DNA from: Closterium sp. NIES-65
Lineage: Eukaryota > Streptophyta > Zygnematophyceae > Desmidiales > Closteriaceae
Length of the DNA: 64,000 nucleotides
Reading direction: 5' to 3'
Assembly: GCA_948144175.1 (NCBI GenBank)
Contig: CANXME010001998.1
Coordinates: 124,001-188,000, forward strand
Below are positions 20,790 through 31,189 of this stretch, piece after piece (the stretch's first letter is position 1; every line of letters starts with the position of its first letter). The notes beneath the pieces are model-generated. The model made no database searches, was not told the origin of the DNA, and worked only from the letters and a program-made list of their open reading frames with translations. The position numbers were made by a program, and so were the translations under genes.

Positions 20790-22792
20790 CTGCTTGCTTG
20801 CTGAGCTGATATCCTCCTGCTACCCACTGCATCCGTGCATCCAGTCTCTTTTTAGTTTCTCCCCGTATGCTCTCGGCCCCCTTTTTATAGTTTGCACAAA
20901 TCTCTTTGTCAGGCCGTCGTTTTGAGGATGGTACTGCGACGTACGTTTGTGGTTGATGCCACTCTCTTTCAGCAGCTTCTCGAACTCTCCTAAGAACTCC
21001 GTTCCTTGATCAGTCAGCACTTCTACGCAGGCCCCAAACCTTGTCAGTACTTGCTCCTCAAAGGCTTTAGCTATTCTTGCGGAGTTTTTGCTCGGCAGCG
21101 CCTTTACTTGCACCCAAGTCCTGGGACCATCTGAACCCCAACCCTCTGATCGGCAACGACTGCAGCTCTTCTCTTCCTCTCTCCAGCTCAGCATTTGTTC
21201 CTGCTGCAGAACTCGCATGCTGGCGCCCATTCCTTAAGCTCTCTTCTCATGCCTGCCCACCACCAGCCCGTCTCCACTAGCTGGCTCGTCCTCAGGCTTC
21301 CGTAATGCCCTAGCTGCCTTTGTACTTTCGCATTTTTCCCCTCCTGCTCTTCTTTCTTGGGGACCACCTTCCATCCATCTTTAGTGTTTTTCTACAGCTG
21401 CTCCTGGTACCACCGGTAGTGTACTCCTCCCGCTTCGGCCCTCTTGCTGGCTGGCTCTGCTTGGGTGGTCTTCCCTTGTATCCATCGCAGCACCTCCGGG
21501 TCATCCCATACGTCTTCTGGTCCCTTGCTTTGCTTCTCTTTAGCTCCGTGTCTGTCGATTTCTTTCGCAAGAGCCACCACACATGCAGACAGACTTTCTG
21601 GAGGCGGGTTTCTCGATAGCTCCTCCACATGCTGCAAGGTCTTCTCAGGTCTGTGCCTGATGGTGAATTCGTACTCCTGGAGGCGCATGGTCCACCTTGC
21701 TTTCCTCCCTAGCAACGCTTGGTTGGCCATTAGCCATGTGAGTGGCTGATAGTCGGTCACCAGCACAAAGGGCCTTGTTTTGCAGATACACCCTGAAGTG
21801 TGTGATGGCCCATACGGCAGCCAACCCCTCTCCCTTGTATGAGCATAAGTTGGCTTCAGCTGGATTGCAGCTCCTACTCGCGAACGCCACCACCATCTCC
21901 TGCCTCTCCCTTTCTTGGAATAAGATGGCCCCCATCCCGACACTACTCCAGTCTGTATACAGCACGAAGGGGTGCTCTTTACTGGGGAGGGATAGTACAG
22001 TCTCGGACTTCACTCCTCGGAGCAGTGCCTCCATTGCCCCCTGCTCTGCTTCTCCCCACTGCTAGGCTTGCTCTTCCCTCAGCAGCCAGTTTAGTACGGC
22101 TGCTGATATGATGTATACTATATATGGACCGCACTTTGATCAAGACTTTATTAATGATACGACTGAAGTTGGGCTCGAGTTTCTGATTGTAATTCAAGAA
22201 GCCAAGGATGGCTCGGAGCGTGCTTCTTTCCTTGGGTGGTGGCACCCTATCCAGTACTTCCACCTTTGCTTGTTGGATACTCATCTTCCCCCCTTGCACC
22301 TCGAAGCCCCTTGGGTGAGCTATTGCCGAAGGTGCATCACTTCATGATGGCATGTCAAGCCTGCCTCTCATATTTCTTTCAAGGTGTCTCTCACGTCCTT
22401 CACGTGCTGCCTCTGATGTGCTAAAGATGACCACGTTGTCGATGTAGCATGAAGCTGCCGGTACGTTTCTTAGTGCAGCGTCCATGGCGCACTGGAATAG
22501 CGCCAAGGCGTTCTTTATGCCAAACGGCATGAACTTCCATTTGTACACGCCGTCAGGTCCATGAAATGCTGTCTTTTTGAAGTCCTTGGGCCAGATCGGT
22601 ATCCGATTGAAGCCATGTCTCAAATCCAGGGTTGTGAACATGGTTGCACCTTGCAGCTTGCTAAATATTTCCTCATCTAATTGCATCGGGTACCTATCCA
22701 CCACTGTCACTTTGTTAAGCCCGAGGTAATCTCTGCAAATTATTTTGGCCGACACTTCTCCTGTTAGGTCTTTCCTTGCTAGGGGAGCCAAG
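20790..22792 (-). mobile_element. old Ty3/gypsy fragment M
   Basis: Read from the right on the minus strand: reverse transcriptase (about 22790-22340, with TTLDLRHGFNRI and FMPFGIKNAL), RNase H (about 22030-21740, with FVLYTDWSSVGMG), and integrase (about 21230-20820, with EVLTDQGTEFLGEF and HPQNDGLTKRF). RT before integrase gives Ty3/gypsy. No LTRs or Gag are seen. Broken about ten times. Its sequence differs from chromoviruses L and E, so it is another lineage and probably the oldest element here. Confidence 0.82.
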
Positions 22793-23099
22793 CAAGCACT
22801 GACAGTCAGCCGAGCATAGTGAACGCTTCTGCTTTAGGTAATACCATGAGTATTTCATTGGAAACACTAAAGGGAGGGTTCTAAGGGAAACCTGAAAGAA
22901 AGAACAAGGAGAGGGAGAAGGAGGGTAAGAGGAGAGACATGCTTGGAGCCGGTACGCAGGTGGAGTAATTCCCGACAAGGGAAGGTGACAATCAACAGAA
23001 TGAGAGGGTAACATCAGGGCAGCCTGAACTTGCTGGAAGAAACGAAGGGAGCAGGAGAGGAAAGGAAGAAGGAGAAGAAGCAAGATAGAAGATTTTCTG
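22793..23099. other. unassigned purine-rich stretch
   Basis: A/G-rich plus strand with several GAAGGAG/GAGAGG runs between the gypsy and copia pieces. No gene or repeat family is recognised. Confidence 0.4.
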
Positions 23100-23800
23100 T
23101 AGGAGAAGGCCCATGGCATCCAACATGTCACTGGGCCACAAGTTCAGCTGGTGCACGACATAGCGGACTGCAAGAGGCCATGGAAACTAGGGGGCACCAG
23201 CATGGAACATGGAGGTCCGCACAGCCTCCATGTCCAGGCCGATGCGTCTCTCAGCGAACTCATTTTTGTGAGGATCTAGGATCGAGCTCAGAAAAGAGAG
23301 TTTGAATTGAATGATCACCTGGGTACAACACGAGGCTATATATAGGCTCGACACAAGGCCTAGTAACCAGGTGTTACGCTAAGGTTCCGCGGGTCGCGAA
23401 GCGTCTTGAATAGAGCCTTCCCGAATTCGGTAGAAGGCAATTCGGTGGCAACCGAAAAGCCAGAATTCGGTGCACGCAACCTAGCTCGGTGCTATAACTA
23501 TAATAAAATAGGAGAAAAGCACCTAGCCTAGGAAATCAAGCAATTCATGCATGCATATAATTATCCTATGCTAGAAATAGCATGATAAAGTAAAGGCAAG
23601 CAAGCATAGCTGGCATAAGCCGTCGTACTCTCACAGTTTTGGTGTGGCGTGTCTAGTAGCGTGAAAGACTGGTTAATCCCCTGACCCAGACATAACACCT
23701 CCAGGCGAGTGGAAGCAAACTCACCACCACGGTCCGAGTGTAGCCGAAGCCCACGAAGGCCCTGGGTGCTATCCCGTGGGTGCTACCTGGGTCGGCACTT
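23100..23800 (-). mobile_element. copia integrase fragment N, split by a solo gypsy LTR
   Basis: Minus-strand copia integrase sequence lies on both sides of a gypsy LTR: the LHSDRGGEF segment (about 23725-23755) to the right, and the segment corresponding to the conserved PQQNG-AER region to the left. Neither end has its LTR. At about 23800 it abuts copia F in the opposite orientation. Degraded. Confidence 0.65.
23267..23635 (-). repeat. solo LTR of the chromovirus L family
   Basis: 369 bp from TGTGAGGATCTAGG to GTACTCTCACA, matching the LTRs of element L (30819-31174, 43818-44174) with more divergence. The five bases on each side (ATTTT and GTTTT) agree at four positions, fitting a worn target duplication. 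A lone LTR normally arises by LTR-LTR recombination. Confidence 0.85.
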
Positions 23801-26303
23801 CACCACCTCAGTCTCCCGCTCGCCTCTGCAGAGCCGTCTGCCACTGGTGCTACTCCTCCGCTACTGTTTCCGCCGCCTAACCTGTTTCAGGCGGTTGCCT
23901 GTTGGCTCCCCTCTGCCTGGTCCTCCTCGTAACACCCCGTTAGCTAACTCCACGACCGAGTGTCGGGAGCCTGCGTCTTGTGCTACCTCACGTGTTGCTC
24001 ATCGTCGTCGCCCTCGTGCTCGCCCTCCACCTGTTCCCAATACTCACACCATGACACTTCGTCGTTCCTCATTTTACAGCCTATTATTCTTCCGTTACCT
24101 CCTCTGTCTTCTCTTCTTAACGTTCTTGACCGTGTGTCTGACCTCGCTCGTGCTGACCGTCCGACTCTCACTCATTTTCTCGCCACACTTGCGAAAGACC
24201 TTTCTCTACCTCCGCATCAGCGTCTACCTTGGTCACTGAGCTTACTGACTTCGTTGCTACTCGCCGCCTTTACTACCTCGCGAGTCTGGTTTCTGACTCT
24301 GCTTGTCCCGCGCCTGTCGGGGGTGAGCTTGCCTTTGCTGTGATGTCCAAGAGGACAGGCAGTTTCAGCTGGGGTTCCTCTCGGCTGCTACACTTCATCT
24401 CGCTACCATATTGCTTACCCCTAAGGGAGACCCGGGTGCACTTGACATTTCGACCCTGCGCTCTTACGCTAAGGCGATCATGTGTCCATGGACGTCTCAG
24501 TGGAAAACAGCTATAGAAAAAGAGATGGCATCCTGGAAGTCCACTAGCACCTACGTCGACACAGTCCCACTGCCTGGGGCGAACGTCATCAGTGGCATGT
24601 GGATCTTCAGTGTGAAGCGGGCGCCGGGTTCCCCGCCTGCCTTCTAGGCGCGTTATGTTGCACACGGTTTCAGCCACCATGAGGGGGTGGACTTCTTTTA
24701 GACCTTCTCCCCCACCCTGAAGATGACGACTCTTCGGGTGTTACTGCACGTTATGGCACAGCGTGACTACAAGCTGCACTCACCTGACTACGGGGCAGCC
24801 TCCACGAGCAGATTAGGTTGAGGCACCCACCTGTCTTCACTGGGACGTATCCTGAGGGTACCTAGTGGAGCCTCCGACGGCCGGTCTACAGTCTGCATCA
24901 GGCGCCCCGCGAATGGCACGACACACTGAGGACGACACTTGCGTCTCTTCGCTTCAATCCCTCGACTGCTGACCCGTCCCTGTTTCCGTGCACTGGCCCT
25001 GCTTTACTACCGTTCTACACCCTTGTGTACGTAGACAACCTAGTTTTTGCGGCTGCTGTCAGTGAGGCACTGGCCTTCGTGAAGGTCGAACTGCAGAAGA
25101 GACACACCTGCACTAATCTGGGTGAATTGCGAACCTACCTTGGTTTGCAGATCACCCGGGACAGAGCAGCACGCACCATCACTTTGACTCAGTCACACAT
25201 GGTGCAGCAGGTCCTTCTGCGCTTCAGTCTTCATTTCTCCTCGGCACAGCCCATTTCTCTGCCTATGGGCCACAACTCTCACCTCCACATATGAATGAGT
25301 CCGTAGAGCCTGGTGGTCCGTACGCAGAGCTTGTGGGTTGCCTCATGTACCTGATGACGTGCACTCTACCTGACATCGTGTACCTTTTCATCATCCTGGC
25401 TCGCCACGTGGCGACCGGGAGACACCGACCTGAGCAATGGTCGGCTGCTAAGAGGGTGTTGCGCTACTTGGCCTGTACATTAGGTTTGGGCATTGTGCTT
25501 GGGGGACGGGTTCCAGTTGTGCTCACTGGGCACTCAGACGCTTCGTGGGCTGATGACCATGCGACTTGGCGGTCATCACGGGGTTATGCTTTCAGCCTTG
25601 GTACTGGTGTTGTTTCGTGGAGGTCCACTCGCTCGTCTTACTTAGCTGCAGCTGTGAGGCCGAAATCTACGCTGGGTCCATGGCTGCTCAGGAGTTACGT
25701 CGCTGACCTACTTGCTTACCGACTTGGGTGAGCAGCCTCGTTCTACACCGGTCTTGTTCGCTGACAACAAGGCCAGAGAATCAAGAGCAAAACGAAACAC
25801 ATTGTTCTTCGTTACTTTCTGCTGCAAGAGTAGCAGCATGGTTAGGTTTGCCTTGTGTAGATGGTCTCTAGAGCCAACACTGCTTATATCTTCACCAAGG
25901 CCCTTGGGCCTAGTAATCACCAGCGTTTCTGCATTGCTCTTTGACTCGTCCCTACTGTGCCTCACTTGCTTTCCTCTTGACCTCATCTTTTTTTCTGTAC
26001 TGATTTATATCTATACCTGCATGTGCACACTTACTAGCCTGTGCTCGTTGCACTGCTTATGCTATTATAAACCTGCATGCAAATTGGCCTTGTGGTCGCT
26101 TTCTAATGCTCAGATTGTGTGGTGATCTTGACATCCACCGTGAGCTACGCTTGTTGCTTCTATTGACTGGTCTTGTGACCATTTGTGGTACTTGTTCTCT
26201 CTTGCCATCTCTCACTTAGCCTATGGGGGTGTGTCAAATTGCATATTTGTGGTTGTAGGCTAAAATGAGGTATCTGTACAGGGTATGACCCTTTTGAGGG
26301 TTA
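23801..26303 (+). mobile_element. copia fragment F, linker to 3' LTR start
   Basis: Linker (23801-24230), reverse transcriptase (about 24440-25060, with WKTAIEKEMASW and the catalytic YVDNL-type site near 25025) and RNase H (about 25290-25900, ending in the FTKAL-type tail). A 3' region with purine tract CTATGGGGGTG and an LTR start TGTCAAATTGCAT near 26235 follow. The LTR resemblance fades at about 26303. Broken roughly ten times; 5' half absent. Confidence 0.82.
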
Positions 26304-26675
26304 GTACCGTCATCGCTCGGATATAAGACATATATGCCTTATCTTATACACTAGAAAAAGGTTTGGGTTGTCTTGTATTTGGGGAAATTTTGGGTGTCTT
26401 ATAAGTCATATAAATTGACAATATTTTAATGTACTATGAAATATTTACAGAGTCCGTAAAACAATGGGCCAACCTTGGGGTTGATGCATGCGTTGACATC
26501 ACGTGCCACATGAGGGACGGACCAAAGCTGTCTGTACTGGCAACATCCCTCCCTACTGACAGCATCTTATCATGCTGCCAATGTCGTTTTGCTAACAGCA
26601 GCGCAAAGATCCCCTCTAGTTATAAGAATTTCCATAAACCCTAGTATGTTTACAAGACACTGTCTCAACCTTGCT
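25905..26675 (+). repeat. duplicated segment, copy 1
   Basis: The 3' end of copia F plus about 370 following bases (GGATATAAGACATATATGCC ... AAATTTTGGGTGTCTTATAA ... CATAAACCCTAG) recurs at 47596-48345 with high identity. The part beyond the LTR start is not an LTR and not recognised. Short inverted words (ATAAGACA / TGTCTTAT) inside suggest a small DNA element. Confidence 0.85.
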
Positions 26676-28307
26676 GACATTTTCACCAAGGCCCTTCTGC
26701 GTGCGCCACACCGTTTCTATATGCGCGAGCTTGGGCTCACACGACTTGCCACTTCTAGGGGTGTTCCCGTTCGCTAGGTGTTTTGTTCCAAAGCTTCTTC
26801 TAGCTTGGGGGTGTGTTGGAGTAGGCTAGAACTTGCTCTGGCCTTTATTTTGGTGTTCTCTTTGTCAAAACCTATATTTGTAACTGCTTGTAGCTGTAGT
26901 TAGTGTAGTTATTTAAATCTGTAGGTGGTGCACCTCTTCACTTGTTTCCTTTGCTATATGTACTTCGAAACTATAGTGAAGCACCATTCCTTCCCAATTC
27001 CTCTTCCAACTCACTCGATCTTCTCCCTAGGGCAAAACCCGCTTGACACCTAATCTCGGGCCTAGGCTCCTAAGCCCAGGCCCTAGTTAATCTTAACTCT
27101 TCCTCGTGCAACTATTTTTCACATGGTATCAGAGCGAAATTCGTCCTGGCCTGTGGGCTCGCCTCATGCTTCCGCTGCTACGCTCTTACGATCGCGCGCC
27201 TAGGGCGCGTGGCAATTTTTTTTATTGTCCCGCCCCCGGGCGTGTGACTCCTTATCTGCCCGTCGCGCGCCCCGTGGCACGCGACGGTGCCCTAAATCTG
27301 CCCGTCGTGCGCCCCGTGGCACGCGACGGTGCCGTGCTCGTCGTGCGCCCCGTGGCACTCGATCGGGCCCTTCAACTTAAACTTACCCGTCGTGCGCCCC
27401 GTGGCACGCGACGAGCCTTTCCGCACTTGCACTCCCTGCAGCCGCCCCTGACCTTTCAGCGCCGACACAGTGTAGCCGCTCTGCGGCTTTCTTCCCGCCC
27501 ACCCCCTCCTCCTTTGTCTCTCTGCAGCCGCGGGGAGGAGGGTATGGGGGTGGCGGGTGTTGGGGTGTTGGGTCGTTCACTTCCCTTCCCCTCCTCCTCC
27601 TTTCATTCCCACTGCTGCAGCTGCCGCTGGGGGGGAGGGTGTGAGGGTGTGGGGGAGTAGGGGGAGTGGTACCGGGGTGGCGGGTGTGAGGCAACACGCA
27701 GCCGTCCCTCCATCTCTCCTCTCTTCCCCCCTTCTCTGCTGCTCCTGCAGCAGTGTGGGGGAGGGGAAGGAGGAGGGTGAGGAGATGGAGGGGGTGACCA
27801 CCTAGTGTCAGCCCGCCTGCATTACCTGCTGTTGCTTGCTTTTTATTGTTTTGCATGTGTACATCTGCAAGTTGTATTCTGCACATACTCCTGCTGCAGG
27901 CAGTTATGGGGGAGTGTCAAAACCTATATTTGTAACTGCCTGTAGCTGTAGTTAGTGTAGTTATTTAAATCTGTAGGTGGTGCACCTCTTCACTTGTTTC
28001 CTTTGCTATATGTACTTCGAAACTATAGTGAAGCACCATTCCTTCCCAATTCCTCTTCCAACTCACTCGATCTTCTCCCTAGGGCAAAACCCGCTCGACA
28101 CCTAATCTCGGGCCTAGGCTCCTAAGCCTAGGCCCTAGTTAATCTTAACTCTTCCTCGTGCAACTATTTTTCACAGTCTTATCGTTCCACCATGTTTAGA
28201 GCGAGTTACGCTTCCAAGTTCAATTTAGGATCATTTCGTAGCTATAGTACAAACTGAACACACCCTAAGTTCAATTAGGGTTTCCAATTCCTTTCTAGAC
28301 CCGTATC
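26676..28307 (+). mobile_element. copia fragment I (RNase H tail and LTR), split by element J
   Basis: An RNase H tail reading ADIFTKALLRAPHRFYMREL (about 26680-26740) is followed by a purine-rich stretch GCTTGGGGGTG and an LTR start TGTTGGAGTAGG near 26816. Element J occupies 26863-28175. The probable rest of the LTR runs from 28176 to about 28307, where copia C begins. Family differs from A-D. Confidence 0.6.
26863..28175 (+). mobile_element. non-autonomous LTR element J (1.3 kb)
   Basis: Two 261-bp LTRs (26863-27123 and 27915-28175; TGTCAAAACCTA ... TTTTTCACA) differ at about three positions, about 1%, so the insertion is young. A primer site TGGTATCAGAGCG follows the first LTR, and a purine tract TTATGGGGGAG precedes the second. 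The 791-bp interior has no gag or pol and is GC-rich with several copies of a GTGCGCCCCGTGGCACGCGA unit. TCTT flanks both sides (four of five bases of the target agree). It must be mobilised in trans. It is bigger than typical TRIMs and much smaller than LARDs. Confidence 0.9.
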
Positions 28308-28438
28308 TATCAAACATATATGTTGCTTATTGTGTAAGCTGTAGTGTGGTAGCCCATATGGGCTACAACTCAAATTATGGTTTGCTACTTGTACCCATCC
28401 TGCTGCTAGTTCATGCATTCCTGTTCATTATTCTGACA
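28308..28438 (+). repeat. 5' LTR of copia C
   Basis: 131 bp, partner of 47465-47595. Followed by a Met-tRNA-type primer site at 28439. Confidence 0.9.
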
Positions 28439-28499
28439 TGGTTTCAGAGCAGGTCCTAGCCTAGGACCAATTTCTTAGGGCCCACCGAGTAGCGCTACC

Positions 28500-29100
28500 C
28501 CACCCGTCGCGCCACTGTGATCGCGTTGCCCTGCCCTGCCCTGCCTTGCTTTGCCTGCGCGCCGCCTGCTGCAGCGCGCCCTGATGAGTTGCGCGCCGCT
28601 TGGTGCAGCGCGACCTGCCCTGCCTGCACGTCGCATCGCCGCGCCTGCCCTGCCTTCGTGCCGCGCCGCGCGCCTCCGCCCTACCCACGCGCCGCGCCGC
28701 CGCGCGCCTCTGCCCTGCGCGCGCGCCGCGCCGCCGCGCGCCCTTGCCATGCCCACGCGCCGCGCCGCTGCGCGCCTCTGCCCTACCCGAGCGCCGCGCT
28801 GCAGCGCGCTCTGCCCTGCCCGCACGCCGCGCCGTCGCGTGCCCTGCCCTGCCCGCGCGCGGCGCCGCTGTGTGCCTCTGCCCTGCTCGCGCGCAGCGCC
28901 GCCGCGCGCCTGTGCCCTGCCCGAGCGCCGCGCCGCGCGCCTCTGACCTTCCCGCGCGCCTGTGCGTTGCCGACGCGCCGCACCGCCGCGCGCCTCTGCC
29001 CTACCATGCGCGCCTTGCCCTGCCGTGCACGCCCTGCCCTGCTGCGCGTCCTGCCCTGCCGTGTGCGCCACGCGCCGCTCTCTATTGCACTGCTGCCAGG
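28500..29100 (+). repeat. CGCGCC-rich leader repeats of copia C
   Basis: Irregular repeats of GCGCGCCGCGCCGCCGCGCG and CTCTGCCCTGCC in the untranslated leader keep several frames open on both strands. Arg/Ala-rich translations here are composition artefacts. Confidence 0.75.
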
Positions 29101-29159
29101 GCGCTCCCCTGCCTAGCCCTGCCTGCGTGCTACTAGCGCGCTCGACTGCTCCGCTTGCT

Positions 29160-30500
29160 ATGGCCACTCTCAACGTTCTCACCTTCGATTCGGAGGGCCG
29201 CCCGATAGAGTTCAATGCGTGGCTAGACGACTTACAGCTGTTCCTGCCGACAGACTCTAAGGACGGTACCTCACTTTTTGACCTCACTTCTGGCGCCTCA
29301 CCCGCCCCTGACGCCACAGCTGACAGTGCGACCCGCTCACAGTGGCTTACTCGTGACGCTGCTGCTCGCCTAGCCGTTCGAAACCACCTGCCGTTAGCCG
29401 AACGTGCCCACTTTGGCCAGCATAAGACAGCTAAAGCACTGTACGACGCAGTAGTCACTCGTTACTCCTCCCCGGCCACTGCTGCTCTAGGCCGCCTTCT
29501 CCTGCCCTACCTGTTCCCAGAGCTGTCCGCCTTTGCCATAGTAGCCGACCTAGTCACTCACCTCCGCACTAGTGACACTCGCTACTGTGCTGCGCTCCCC
29601 GCTGAGTTTCTCACCAACCCCCCCCCCCCCCCTCTCATGTACATCACGGTCTACTTCATAGTCACTCGCCTCCCTGACTCTCTTACTGCAGTCAGGGACC
29701 TCCTCCTAGCACTTGACCCCACCGACCTCACTGTCGACCTGCTCAAGAAGCACCTCCTAGCAGCTGAGACTAGCATAGTCGCTGTAGGCGCTTCTCGTGG
29801 CACTCCTCGCACTCCTTTCTTTGAGGGGTGTTCGCCCTCCCCCCTTCTCCCCTTAGTCGCCTCTGCTGCAGCTGTTGACTACCTTCGTGCTGAGGAGGTA
29901 GGAGCTGCGTCTGCCCCTAGTGGGAGGCACCGCAGCGGCAGGGGCAGGGGAGGCAGGAGCGGTGGGGGTGGCAGAGGTGGAGGCGGTGGTGGGGGCGGTG
30001 GAGGCGGTGGTGGGGGCAGCGGTGGAGGAGTTAGTGGTGGTGGGGGTGGCGGGGCAGGTGGCGGCAGTGGTGGCGGCAGTGGGAGTGGTGGCGGCAGTGG
30101 TGGTGGCGGCGGTAGTGGCGGCAGTGGGGGTGGAGGCGGCGGCAGTGGGGGCGGCAGGGGTGGCACCAGCCAGAGGGGAGGCCTTGGAGGTCGCCAGCGG
30201 CAGCAGCAGCGTCAGCCTCTTTCGTCTCAGGAGCTCCGTGAGTGGTTTGCTCAGCGTGGGGTGGCTGGGGGTTGTGGTCCCTGCCCGTATGTCATTCGCA
30301 CAGATTACCATACTGGTCAGACATGCGGGAGGTCTCACACTCAGCACCGCTACTTCTACCGCCTTGCTGACGCCTTTCGCGCAGAGTTTCACGATGCGCA
30401 TGAGCTCCCCGACTGGGCGGCGCTGCTTAGGCAGAATGTTGATATCTTTTTTCTAGACTTTGATGCTATCCTATCTGCCATGTATGCATTGACGGTTAGT
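29160..30500 (+). pseudogene. copia C Gag region, fossil
   Basis: The frame begins MATLNVLTFDSEGRPIEFNA at 29160 and stays open into protease: a UBN2-type Gag, a glycine-rich tract (about 29960-30170), then a Cys/His cluster and the downstream FDAILSAMYAL segment. It is the longest uninterrupted Gag frame in the window, though the element as a whole is dead. Confidence 0.85.
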
Positions 30501-30818
30501 GCTGAGGGTGACTATTACCTATGTATGCCGCCAGACCCATGTATAGAGGCTGCTGCTCTAGGTGCTAGTGAGTCTGCAGCCCTAGGTGCTGGTGAGTTTG
30601 CTCTCTCTGGTACTGCGTGTGCTGCGGCCCAGCATACCTTCACGTTTGACTCAGGTGCTTCCCGCTGTTTCTTTCATGACAGTACCACAGTCACACCACT
30701 TACTGCACCTGTTGCTGTGTCTTTGGCTGACCCCTCTAGGGGCCCAGTCCTTGCACGTTCCTCCACTGTTCTGCCCTGTCCATCGGTTCCGTCTGGGTCA
30801 CTGTTAGGTCTCCACCTC

Positions 30819-31174
30819 TGTAAGGATCTAGGATCGAGCTCAGAAAAGAGAATTGTAATTGAATGATTCACCTGGGTACAACACGAGGCTATATATAGTC
30901 TCGACACAAGGACAATTACCCAGGTGTTACGCGAATGTTCTGAGGGTCACGAAGCGTCCCGAATAGAACCTTCCCGAACTCAGTAGAAAGCAATTCGGTG
31001 GAAACCGAATAGGCATGAGTTCGGTACACGTAACCTGGTTCGGTGCTATAACTATAATAACCTAACCTAGGAAATCAAGCATATCTATGCATGATAGAAT
31101 AAACCCAAGCTAGATATAGCATAGTAAAGTCTAGGCAAGCTAGCAAAGCCAGCATAAGCCGTCGTACTCTCACA
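30819..31174 (-). repeat. 3' LTR of chromovirus L
   Basis: 356 bp; on the minus strand it is preceded by the purine tract GAGGGGGGGACA. Partner of 43818-44174. Confidence 0.93.
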
Positions 31175-31189
31175 TGTCCCCCCCTCAAA

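Noticed and set aside
28475-29458. 327-codon minus-strand frame rich in Arg and Ala
   Set aside because: Antisense of the copia C leader repeats and Gag start; composition artefact.
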